13,765 bases of DNA from Oscillospiraceae bacterium (GTDB lineage Bacteria; Bacillota; Clostridia; Oscillospirales; Oscillospiraceae). Within the stretch, counting starts at the first letter, position 1. Each line of letters starts with the position of its first letter. The stretch covers positions 1-13,765 of the forward strand of contig JAQWCP010000017.1 of assembly GCA_028705905.1 (NCBI GenBank), given 5' to 3'. Below, piece by piece: positions 1 through 5,403 of this stretch. The position numbers were made by a program, and so were the translations under genes. A model generated the notes under the pieces. That model had not been told where the DNA came from, ran no database searches, and saw only the letters and a program-made list of their open reading frames with translations.

Positions 1-254
1 CTTCCTTCTGGTACATGGGCGAGTCCTTTGCGGGCAAGGCTATGGGTGCTGGCCCGGCTGATATCTTCCCCTAAAAAGGAAATACTGCCAGTCGTAGAGC
101 GCAGCAGGCCGGAAATGGTCTTTAAGATCGTACTCTTACCGGCGCCGTTGGCCCCAATCAAAGTAACAATTTCACCTTCCTTGACATCAAAAGAGACACC
201 TTGGATGGCATGGATTGCGCCGTAATATACATTGATGTTCTCCACTTTTAGCAC
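1..254 (-). CDS. livF: Branched-chain amino acid ABC transporter, ATP-binding protein LivF (partial, N-terminal 84 residues)
   Basis: This is the second ATPase subunit of the Liv/HAAT importer, acting on the cytoplasmic face of the membrane as partner of LivG. Only the first 84 residues are present; the gene runs off the left edge just after the VPEG that begins the LivF Q-loop region. The translated start MLKVENINVYYGAIHA is typical of LivF, and the Walker A motif GANGAGKST is at residues 34-42. I chose the GTG at 254 because the GGAG at 265-268 lies 10 nt upstream and the resulting N-terminus matches the family. A second GTG at 263 overlaps the livG stop as GTGA but leaves only 1 nt after the SD. 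Either way the gene is coupled to livG. The signature, Walker B and H-loop lie outside the window. Family assignment is firm; the exact start is less so. Confidence 0.93.
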   Translation of the reverse strand, partial: MLKVENINVYYGAIHAIQGVSFDVKEGEIVTLIGANGAGKSTILKTISGLLRSTTGSISFLGEDISRASTHSLARKGLAHVPEG

Positions 255-259
255 ACCGC

Positions 260-1060
260 TCACTCTCCTCTCTGTTGGCCCAAATAGGCTTCAATGACCA
301 CAGGACTGTTCTTGATTTCTTCCGGCGTGCCTTGTGCAATGATAAGTCCGTAGTTTAAGACCAAGATCCGCTCACAGATACCCATCACCAAGCTCATGTC
401 ATGTTCAATGAGAACAATTGCCATGTTAAATTGATCTCTGATATCCCGAATGGTGGACATCAGCTCTGCCGTTTCGGATGGGTTCATCCCTGCGGCCGGC
501 TCATCCAGAAGCAGGACCTTTGGATTGGTGGCGAGAGCCCGCACAATCTCCAAACGGCGCTGTGCGCCATAAGGCAGACTGCCGGCTGGCTGGTCGGCCA
601 AGTCCTGCATATTGAAAACAGCAAGCAATTCCAATGCCAGCTTTGTTGCCGCTTTTTCCTCTCTCCAATAGCTGGGGAGGCGTAAAATGGCAGACAGCAT
701 AGAATACTTCATGCCATTATGCAGTGCAATTTTAACGTTATCGATTACAGAGATGTTTTTGAACAAACGAATGTTTTGGAATGTTCTGGCGATACCAAAC
801 TGCGAGACCTCGTGAGGAGTTTTTCCCTTTGTGCTTCGGCCCGTTACCTGGATATTACCCCGGGATGGCTGATATACGCTAGTCAGCAGGTTGAAAATAG
901 TGGTTTTTCCTGCACCGTTTGGACCGATCAGACCTACAATTTCACGGTCTTTCACTTGAATATTAAAATCATCCAATGCTTGCAGGCCGCCAAAATCAAT
1001 TCCCAGATTTGTGACATCTAGAATATAAGCCGAGTTATTTTGGACAGATTCATGATTCAT
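260..1060 (-). CDS. livG: Branched-chain amino acid ABC transporter, ATP-binding protein LivG
   Basis: ATPase subunit of the Liv importer, 266 residues, close to the usual LivG length. All nucleotide-binding motifs are visible: Walker A GPNGAGKTT at 46-54, Q-loop Gln95 in ARTFQN, signature LPYGAQ at 162-167, Walker B LLLDEP at 183-188 and the H-loop His220 in IEHDMS. The insert between Q-loop and signature and the C-terminal VIEAYLG are LivG rather than LivF traits. The ATG at 1060 follows an AGGGGG SD by about 9 nt. The start lies inside the end of livM (11-nt overlap) and the stop abuts or overlaps livF, so the ATPases are translationally coupled to the permeases. The catalytic set is complete, and the protein is expected to heterodimerise with LivF. 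Confidence 0.96.
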   Translation of the reverse strand: MNHESVQNNSAYILDVTNLGIDFGGLQALDDFNIQVKDREIVGLIGPNGAGKTTIFNLLTSVYQPSRGNIQVTGRSTKGKTPHEVSQFGIARTFQNIRLFKNISVIDNVKIALHNGMKYSMLSAILRLPSYWREEKAATKLALELLAVFNMQDLADQPAGSLPYGAQRRLEIVRALATNPKVLLLDEPAAGMNPSETAELMSTIRDIRDQFNMAIVLIEHDMSLVMGICERILVLNYGLIIAQGTPEEIKNSPVVIEAYLGQQRGE

Positions 1061-2063
1061 GATGGGTTGCCCCCTTCTTTCGAGATGAGTTGGTGATTTT
1101 TCCTTTTATTTTCAAAAGCGAGTTTGACAAGGAAAAGTCATACCGGCCAAATAATCCTGAGGGACGGAAGATCATCATGATGACAAGAAGCAGGGAGTAA
1201 ATAATGAGACGATATTCTGAAAACCCACGCAGCAGTTCTGGCAGCAGTGTCAGAACGATGGCGGCGACAACAGAGCCAATGATGGAACCCATCCCGCCTA
1301 ATACGACCATGACCAAAATCTCAACGGAACGCATGAACCCGAAATCCCCTGCGTTGAGCAACGTGAGATAGTGCGCGCACAAGCCACCAGCGATACCTGC
1401 AAAGAAGGCGGATACGCTAAATGCCACCATCTTGTAATATGTGGTGGAAATTCCCACCGATTCCGTTGCAATTTCGTTTTCGCGGATGGCGATGATAGCC
1501 CGGCCATGACGTGATTTAATCAAGGCAAAAATCACAAAGAGGGAGATGACCACCCAAACGAATGTGCTGGTCAGAGTGGTATGGTTTTCGATGCCGCGCA
1601 GGCCAAATGCGCCACCTGTAAATTTGAGATTCAAAATAATGACACGGATGATTTCGCCAAACCCTAAGGTAATAATGGCCAAATAATCGCCTTTCAGCCG
1701 AAGGGCGGGCAGGCCAATGATCATGCCAAAGACAGCGGCAACCAGGCCGCCAATGAGAAGGGCGACGGGAAATTCAATGGCAGCAGGCCAATCCACTGCC
1801 ATGCTGAACAGAGCTGATGCATAACCGCCCACAGACATGAACCCTGCGTGGCCCAAAGGAAGCTGGCCTAAAAAGCCAGTTGCCAGGTTCAAGCTGGTAG
1901 CTAGGATGATGTTATATCCAACGGGAATCAAAATCATTGCCTGGTAGCGGTTGACGACTCCACTGGACACCAAAATAGAAATGAGTCCGAATAGCAAAAG
2001 AATGCATGCGGCGTTCAGTATGTACCGAAACCAGGTTTTATTGAGTAATCCTTCTTTTTTCAT
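1050..2063 (-). CDS. livM: Branched-chain amino acid ABC transporter, permease LivM
   Basis: Integral membrane permease of the Liv importer, 337 residues, the shorter LivM form common outside enterobacteria. Hydrophobic segments run throughout, for example about residues 15-35, 44-60, 98-118, 168-182, 213-232 and 247-275. The family motif GHAGFMSVGGYAS is at 71-83. The cytoplasmic coupling region with IRENE at 193-197 and ESVGIS at 201-206 is where the ATPases dock. The domain ends with the typical PSGLFGR (about 311-317), followed by a roughly 20-residue basic cytoplasmic tail. The ATG at 2063 is preceded by a modest SD (TAGGG, 7 nt spacing) that includes the stop of livH, 9 nt upstream. LivM pairs with LivH to form the channel. 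Substrate specificity (Leu/Ile/Val or other hydrophobic amino acids) cannot be fixed from sequence. Confidence 0.95.
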   Translation of the reverse strand: MKKEGLLNKTWFRYILNAACILLLFGLISILVSSGVVNRYQAMILIPVGYNIILATSLNLATGFLGQLPLGHAGFMSVGGYASALFSMAVDWPAAIEFPVALLIGGLVAAVFGMIIGLPALRLKGDYLAIITLGFGEIIRVIILNLKFTGGAFGLRGIENHTTLTSTFVWVVISLFVIFALIKSRHGRAIIAIRENEIATESVGISTTYYKMVAFSVSAFFAGIAGGLCAHYLTLLNAGDFGFMRSVEILVMVVLGGMGSIIGSVVAAIVLTLLPELLRGFSEYRLIIYSLLLVIMMIFRPSGLFGRYDFSLSNSLLKIKGKITNSSRKKGATHHES

Positions 2064-2072
2064 TGCACGGCC

Positions 2073-2945
2073 CTACACTTTCTCGCTGATGTGGCGACCC
2101 AAAATGCCGGTGGGCTTTATGAGAAGCACAACGATCAAAATTCCAAACACCACGGCGTCGGCAAGCTGGGAACTGATGTATCCCTTTGTAAGGCTTTCTG
2201 CAATGCCGATACAGAACCCGCCGATCATTGCGCCTGGCATACTGCCAATACCGCCCAAAACGGCTGCAACAAATGCCTTCAGGCCCAACATGGAACCCAT
2301 GGTAGGCTGGATCTGCGCATACGAACAGCAGTACAAAATGGCGGCAACTGCCGCCAAAGCGGAGCCGAGAGAGAAGGTAAATGTGATGGTATGGTTGACA
2401 TTGATTCCCATCAGCTGTGCTGCATCATTGTCTTCCGAGACAGCACGCATCGCTTTGCCAATTTTTGTTTTATTCACCAAAAGCGTCAATCCGATCATGA
2501 TGAGCACGGAGACGATGATGGTAACAAACGTGGCGTTGGAAAATTGACGGCTGCCAATTTGGATGGAGCCGGCGAAAATATTGGTGAACATGCGGGGGTT
2601 TGCGGAAAAGATTAGTTGCGCGGTATTTTGCAATAGCAAACTAATGCCGATGGCAGTGATCAACAGCGAAAGCCGTTCGGACTTTCGCAGCGGCTTGTAT
2701 GCCACTTTTTCGATAAGAGCGCCAAAGAGAGCGCAGAACAGAATGGCAGCCAAAATAGCGATGGCTGGATGTAGACCCATTTGGGACATCACATACCATG
2801 TTATATAGGAACCAATCATGATGATTTCACCATGGGCAAAATTGATCAGCATAACAATACCGTAAACCATGCTGTACCCAAGGGCAACAAGGGCATAGAT
2901 ACTGCCGATCTGTATGCCGTTGATCAATTGATATAGAAAAGTCAT
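2073..2945 (-). CDS. livH: Branched-chain amino acid ABC transporter, permease LivH
   Basis: Integral membrane permease of the Liv importer, 290 residues from the chosen start, the usual LivH length. The N-terminus MTFLYQLINGIQIGSIYAL and the motif NFAHGE (35-40) are characteristic. The ATPase-docking region GKAMRAVSEDNDAAQLMGIN is at 163-182, and the protein ends in PTGILGR plus a short tail. About eight hydrophobic segments are visible. An in-frame ATG lies 12 nt upstream at 2957, but the SD (TAAGGA) touches it with no spacing. The ATG at 2945 has a 12-nt spacing and gives the family N-terminus, so it is preferred. The gene is separated from livK by a 327-nt gap rich in hairpins, unlike the tight junctions downstream, suggesting that its transcription is uncoupled from or attenuated relative to livK. 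Confidence 0.95.
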   Translation of the reverse strand: MTFLYQLINGIQIGSIYALVALGYSMVYGIVMLINFAHGEIIMIGSYITWYVMSQMGLHPAIAILAAILFCALFGALIEKVAYKPLRKSERLSLLITAIGISLLLQNTAQLIFSANPRMFTNIFAGSIQIGSRQFSNATFVTIIVSVLIMIGLTLLVNKTKIGKAMRAVSEDNDAAQLMGINVNHTITFTFSLGSALAAVAAILYCCSYAQIQPTMGSMLGLKAFVAAVLGGIGSMPGAMIGGFCIGIAESLTKGYISSQLADAVVFGILIVVLLIKPTGILGRHISEKV

Positions 2946-2976
2946 GTGACATATCATTCCTTACACTTCAGATAAA

Positions 2977-3000
2977 TGAGAAAATGAAATCATTTTCTCA
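2977..3000. repeat. Perfect 24-bp palindrome upstream of livH
   Basis: The 11-bp half-site TGAGAAAATGA (2977-2987) is followed by AA and its exact reverse complement (2990-3000). It sits about 14 nt upstream of the livH SD and 15 nt past the T-tract of the terminator. As RNA it makes an AT-rich 11-bp stem with a very short loop and only a weak following U-run (TTTATC), so it is either a stabilising or processing hairpin or a DNA operator. The sequence does not decide between these. Confidence 0.6.
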
Positions 3001-3014
3001 AAGCCGCATCGCGG

Positions 3015-3048
3015 AAGAAAAACAAAACGGGAATCACAGGAGATTCCC
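3015..3048 (-). terminator. Intrinsic terminator between livK and livH
   Basis: On the minus strand GGGAATC (3042-3048), a 6-nt loop TCCTGT and GATTCCC (3029-3035) form a perfect 7-bp stem. It is followed at once by GTTTTGTTTTTCTT (3028-3015). This is a classic Rho-independent layout. It lies about 230 nt after the livK stop and 70 nt before livH, so it must be leaky or regulated if livHMGF are transcribed from the livK promoter. Confidence 0.72.
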
Positions 3049-3106
3049 CCAACAATCATTATTAGTAACAAGACAATCCTGATTTGACGGATTTCGACAA
3101 AGCAGG

Positions 3107-3137
3107 AAAAATAAAAATCCAATCAATTGGGTCCAAT
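3107..3137 (-). repeat. Weak hairpin with T-tract, possible attenuator element
   Basis: The minus strand reads ATTGG (3137-3133), CCAAT (3130-3126), ATTGG (3123-3119) and then ATTTTTATTTTT (3118-3107). The central CCAAT can pair with either flanking ATTGG, and the second pairing sits directly against the T-tract. Loops are only 2 nt unless a base pair opens, so the stems are weak. It is recorded for its position among stronger hairpins rather than as a proven terminator. Confidence 0.3.
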
Positions 3138-3197
3138 GCTCAGATAGAAAGAGTCGGTTATTCCAGCCGGTTACAATGGAGGAATCGGAAAAAGCTT

Positions 3198-3240
3198 GAA
3201 AAATAAGGAGGCAGGGGGCGGCGATACCCGCCACCCCCTA
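3198..3240 (-). terminator. GC-rich hairpin 3' of livK (terminator-like or RNA-stabilising)
   Basis: On the minus strand AGGGGG-T-GGCG (3239-3229) pairs with CGCC-G-CCCCCT (3223-3213) around a 5-nt loop. The stem is 11 bp with one internal U-G pair. The T-rich stretch TTATTTTT (3206-3198... with one A) begins 6-7 nt after the stem, slightly farther than in an ideal terminator. Its place 33 nt after the livK stop, before the membrane genes, fits the 3' stabilising or partial-termination hairpins known after binding-protein genes in ABC operons such as malE. Confidence 0.6.
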
Positions 3241-3244
3241 TGCA

Positions 3245-3274
3245 AAGATCCCCCTTAAATAAAGTTTGGATCTT
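3245..3274. repeat. 7-bp inverted repeat overlapping the livK stop
   Basis: AAGATCC (3245-3251) and GGATCTT (3268-3274) are exact reverse complements 16 nt apart, with a small internal CTT/AAG pairing. The right arm contains two bases of the livK TAA stop. It adds a further stem just ahead of the GC-rich hairpin. It may be part of the 3' structure of the livK transcript or simply chance. Confidence 0.4.
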
Positions 3275-4496
3275 AGTATTTTTCGACGTATTCGTCCTTG
3301 CCGCCTTGAATCTTGATGATGGTGCATTCTTTGATGGGGTTATTGTTTTCATCAAAGGTGATATGCCCAGTGAGACAGTCCAAATCGGTTGCTTTCAGGC
3401 TGTCGATGATGGTCTGGCGGCATTCTGCGCTGGTATCAATGGTCTGGCCGCCATCTTCTGTTGCCTTGATGGCGCTGAACATAATCTGAGCAGAGTCATA
3501 TCCCAGTGCGGAGAAGGAATTGGGATCCTGATTGTATGCTGCTTTGTATGCGGTCTGGAAACTCTGTACCTTTTCGCTGGTATCACCAGAGTAGTAGTGG
3601 TTGGGATAATACATGCCATCAAACACGGAAGTGTCGGCGCCTTCGATGGTCAGCACGCCGTCGGTTCCATCAACACCAAGGAAGGTGCTCTTAATGCCCA
3701 ATTGTTTTGCCTGAGAGCAAATCAAATATGCTTTGTTGTAATAATCGGGGATAAACAGCACATCGGGGTTTTTAGTGGCAATATTAGTGAGCTGGGCGTT
3801 GAAGTCTACATCGTCCTTTGCATATCCTTCTGTTGCAACAATGGAGAGGCCTGCTTCCTGTGCCTTTGCGGTAAATGCTTCCATCAGGCCGGTGGAATAG
3901 GCGTCAGATGTGTTGTAGATAATAGCGGCGGTGCTGGCACCCAATTTTTCCTTTGCATAGGAAGCCATTTTACCACCCTGGAACGGATCTTCAAAGCAAG
4001 TGCGGAAGAAGTTGCTGCCGTATTTCGTTACGTCAGGATGGGTGGCGGAAGCAGTGATGCAGGGCATATTGTCTGCAACGGACTTCTGCGCAACACCGAA
4101 TGTGGGGCTGCTGGTGACGGGGCCGATGATTGCAACAACCTGATCAGAAGTGACCAGCTTATTATAAGCGTTAAGTGATTCCGTTGCATCGCCCTTGTCA
4201 TCGTAGATCACAAGCTGCACTTCTTTCCCGTTGATGCCGCCAGCTTTATTGAACTGCTCGGTATACAGCTTAATGCCATTGTTGACGGCAGTGCCGTATA
4301 CGGCCACATCGCCAGTGAGGGGAGTGATAACACCAACTTTAATGGTGCCTTCCGTGGCGGTGCCGTTGCCGTCGCTGGGCGCAACACTTGCGTTGGGATC
4401 TGCACTGGGGGCTTGATTGCCGTTGCCGCAAGCCACCAAAGTGGTGAGGCAGAGCGCCAATGCAAGAACCAGCGCAAAAATGCGAGACTTTTTCAT
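3273..4496 (-). CDS. livK: Branched-chain amino acid ABC transporter, substrate-binding lipoprotein LivK
   Basis: Extracytoplasmic binding protein that captures the amino acid and delivers it to LivHM; 407 residues. It has a lipoprotein signal peptide: MKKSR, a hydrophobic core at 6-21 and lipobox LVAC with the lipidated Cys23. A flexible Gly/Asn/Ser/Pro/Ala-rich linker (24-49) follows, then a Peripla_BP_6 domain from about 51 to the end. Recognisable family blocks are IKVGVITPLTGDVAVYG (52-68), NGIKLYTEQFNKAGGINGK (about 73-91), GPVTSSPT (125-132) and GVDGTDG (274-280). The frame is open to 4634, but the ATG at 4496 is preceded by GGAGGA with ideal spacing and begins the signal peptide, so it is the start. 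It is first in the operon behind a strong promoter and is followed by hairpins, as expected for a subunit needed in excess. Ligand specificity is inferred only from family and context. Confidence 0.95.
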   Translation of the reverse strand: MKKSRIFALVLALALCLTTLVACGNGNQAPSADPNASVAPSDGNGTATEGTIKVGVITPLTGDVAVYGTAVNNGIKLYTEQFNKAGGINGKEVQLVIYDDKGDATESLNAYNKLVTSDQVVAIIGPVTSSPTFGVAQKSVADNMPCITASATHPDVTKYGSNFFRTCFEDPFQGGKMASYAKEKLGASTAAIIYNTSDAYSTGLMEAFTAKAQEAGLSIVATEGYAKDDVDFNAQLTNIATKNPDVLFIPDYYNKAYLICSQAKQLGIKSTFLGVDGTDGVLTIEGADTSVFDGMYYPNHYYSGDTSEKVQSFQTAYKAAYNQDPNSFSALGYDSAQIMFSAIKATEDGGQTIDTSAECRQTIIDSLKATDLDCLTGHITFDENNNPIKECTIIKIQGGKDEYVEKY

Positions 4497-4511
4497 GCTA
4501 TTTCCTCCATC

Positions 4512-4526
4512 CATTTTTTGAAATTT
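4512..4526 (-). promoter_or_regulatory. Candidate CodY-like box in the livK leader
   Basis: The minus-strand 15-mer AAATTTCAAAAAATG matches the published CodY consensus AATTTTCWGAAAATT at 12 of 15 positions. It lies at about +32 to +46 from the predicted livK transcription start, just upstream of the SD, a position compatible with roadblock repression. CodY senses branched-chain amino acids and commonly controls their transport in Bacillota. The match is in AT-rich DNA, and it is unknown from this window whether the organism has CodY. Confidence 0.3.
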
Positions 4527-4542
4527 GCGGAATCCATCCGCA
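4526..4542 (-). repeat. Small hairpin in the livK 5' leader
   Basis: TGCGGA (4542-4537) and TCCGCA (4531-4526) form a perfect 6-bp stem with a 5-nt loop TGGAT in the roughly 60-nt untranslated leader of livK. No U-tract follows, so it is not a terminator. It may stabilise the 5' end of the mRNA. The leader is too short for a T-box or a known riboswitch. Confidence 0.45.
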
Positions 4543-4557
4543 GAGCAACAAGACATG

Positions 4558-4592
4558 TTGACAATTATACAGTTAGAATGAAAAATTGTCAA
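4558..4592 (-). promoter_or_regulatory. Sigma-A promoter of the liv operon with overlapping 9-bp inverted repeat
   Basis: The minus strand shows TTGACA (4592-4587), a 17-nt spacer and TATAAT (4569-4564): both hexamers are perfect at optimal spacing. The predicted start is near 4557, giving a leader of about 60 nt. TTGACAATT (4592-4584) and AATTGTCAA (4566-4558) are exact inverted repeats, one covering the -35 and the other the -10 edge. A dimeric repressor bound here would block polymerase. No gene for such a regulator is in the window. Confidence 0.85.
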
Positions 4593-4668
4593 TCTCTTTC
4601 CCACCGAAAAGTGCAGGAAGGTTTTTATATCCACTTTTTTTTGTCTATTTCGCCGATGAATCGGGTGA

Positions 4669-5403
4669 TTAAATCAGATAGCCACCATTTGGGCTTAGGA
4701 CTTGTCCTGTGATGAAATCTGCAGCCGGAGAAGCCAAAAATAAATATGTCTGTGCAATGTCTTCCGGCTTTCCCATACGCTCCAAAGGCGTGTCCAGCCG
4801 AAACGCCTCCAAAGATTCAGCATCAAATCCCGCGATCATATCTGTTTGTGTGGCGCCTGGAGCGACACAGTTGACACAGATGCCGGAAGGCCCCAACTCC
4901 TTGGCCAGAGCTTGCGTCATGCCAATGACGGCCGCTTTGGATGCAGAATAGGCGGCCTCACAGGAGGCGCCGGATATTCCCCAAATGGAAGAGGCTGTAA
5001 TGATTTTGCCGGATTTTCGATGGATCATGCCAGGGAGGACTGCTTGGCAAGTATGAAAGATGCCATCCACATTCACGGCGAAGATCGAATGCCAGTCCTC
5101 TTCTGTGAAGTCGGTAAAAAGTCCATAGTTGGCGATACCGGCATTGCATATCAGAATGTCAATTTGCTTGTATGAAAGCAACACTTTGTCAACCATTTCA
5201 AAAACTTCGCTTCGTTTGGAAACATCGGCTTGGACTGCCATGGCGGTATATCCTTGGGCGGTGAGCTCCTGCACCAGGTCAAAAGCGGCTTGTTTGCTTT
5301 TGTGGTAATTGATGGCAACTTGATATCCTGCCTGGGCAAACAGACGGGCACTTGCCCGCCCGATGCCCCTGGAAGCGCCGGTGATTAAAACTGTTTGTTT
5401 CAT
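4669..5403 (-). CDS. SDR-family oxidoreductase, likely YmfI-type elongation factor P 5-aminopentanone reductase
   Basis: A 244-residue classical short-chain dehydrogenase/reductase with a complete active site. The nucleotide-binding TGASRGIG is at 8-15, CNAG at 86-89, Asn111 in AVNVDG, Ser139 in ASSIWG, Tyr152 and Lys156 in YSASK, and the C-terminal FITGQVLSPNGG at 230-241. It belongs near FabG. The block SSIWGISGASCEAAYSASK and the run ALAKELGPSGICVNCVAPG are, from memory of the families, closest to the YmfI group. In Bacillus subtilis YmfI reduces the 5-aminopentanone carried on EF-P. A FabG (3-oxoacyl-ACP reductase) or other SDR role cannot be excluded, since no fatty-acid or EF-P gene is nearby. 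The ATG overlaps the glgP stop as ATGA, with AAAGGA 10 nt upstream, so it is translated as the last gene of the glycogen operon. No clear terminator follows. Confidence 0.88.
   Translation of the reverse strand: MKQTVLITGASRGIGRASARLFAQAGYQVAINYHKSKQAAFDLVQELTAQGYTAMAVQADVSKRSEVFEMVDKVLLSYKQIDILICNAGIANYGLFTDFTEEDWHSIFAVNVDGIFHTCQAVLPGMIHRKSGKIITASSIWGISGASCEAAYSASKAAVIGMTQALAKELGPSGICVNCVAPGATQTDMIAGFDAESLEAFRLDTPLERMGKPEDIAQTYLFLASPAADFITGQVLSPNGGYLI

Larger units (their letters stand above)
2946..3272 (-). other. livK-livH intergenic region with serial hairpins, no gene
   Basis: This 327-nt gap lies inside an otherwise compact transporter operon and shows no credible coding sequence on either strand. 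In the direction of transcription it holds an inverted repeat starting at the livK stop, a very GC-rich hairpin, a weak hairpin with a T-tract, a good intrinsic terminator and a perfect 24-bp palindrome just before livH. I could not find a convincing sigma-A promoter for livH. TTGAGA at 2996-3001 is a fair -35 but has no good -10 at the right spacing. The likely role is to cap most transcripts after livK, leaving a fraction to continue into livHMGF. Confidence 0.6.

Noticed and set aside
570..580. Divergent ABC signature LPYGAQ in LivG
   Set aside because: LSYGQ/LPYGAQ-type signatures are normal in LivG proteins, and all other ATPase motifs are intact.
1951..2547. Plus-strand frame of 198 codons opposite livM/livH
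   Set aside because: It is antisense to well-recognised permease genes, spans their junction and has no family features.
3213..3240. Possible T-box or riboswitch in the livK-livH gap because of GGGTGG near a hairpin
   Set aside because: Only GGGTGG matches the T-box sequence; the rest does not, and there is no specifier stem or matching layout. It is better read as a plain GC-rich hairpin.
3240..4178. Long plus-strand open frame (312 codons) opposite livK
   Set aside because: It is exactly antisense to the clearly coding livK, has no SD or recognisable domain, and its Cys/Gly/Ile-rich product is typical of a shadow frame.
4497..4634. 46-residue N-terminal extension of livK
   Set aside because: It covers the consensus promoter and leader, and the ATG at 4496 starts a textbook lipoprotein signal after GGAGGA.
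4643..4668. CCGAT/ATCGG hairpin after the SDR as a terminator
   Set aside because: The loop would be 2 nt and the following minus-strand sequence is A-rich, not T-rich.
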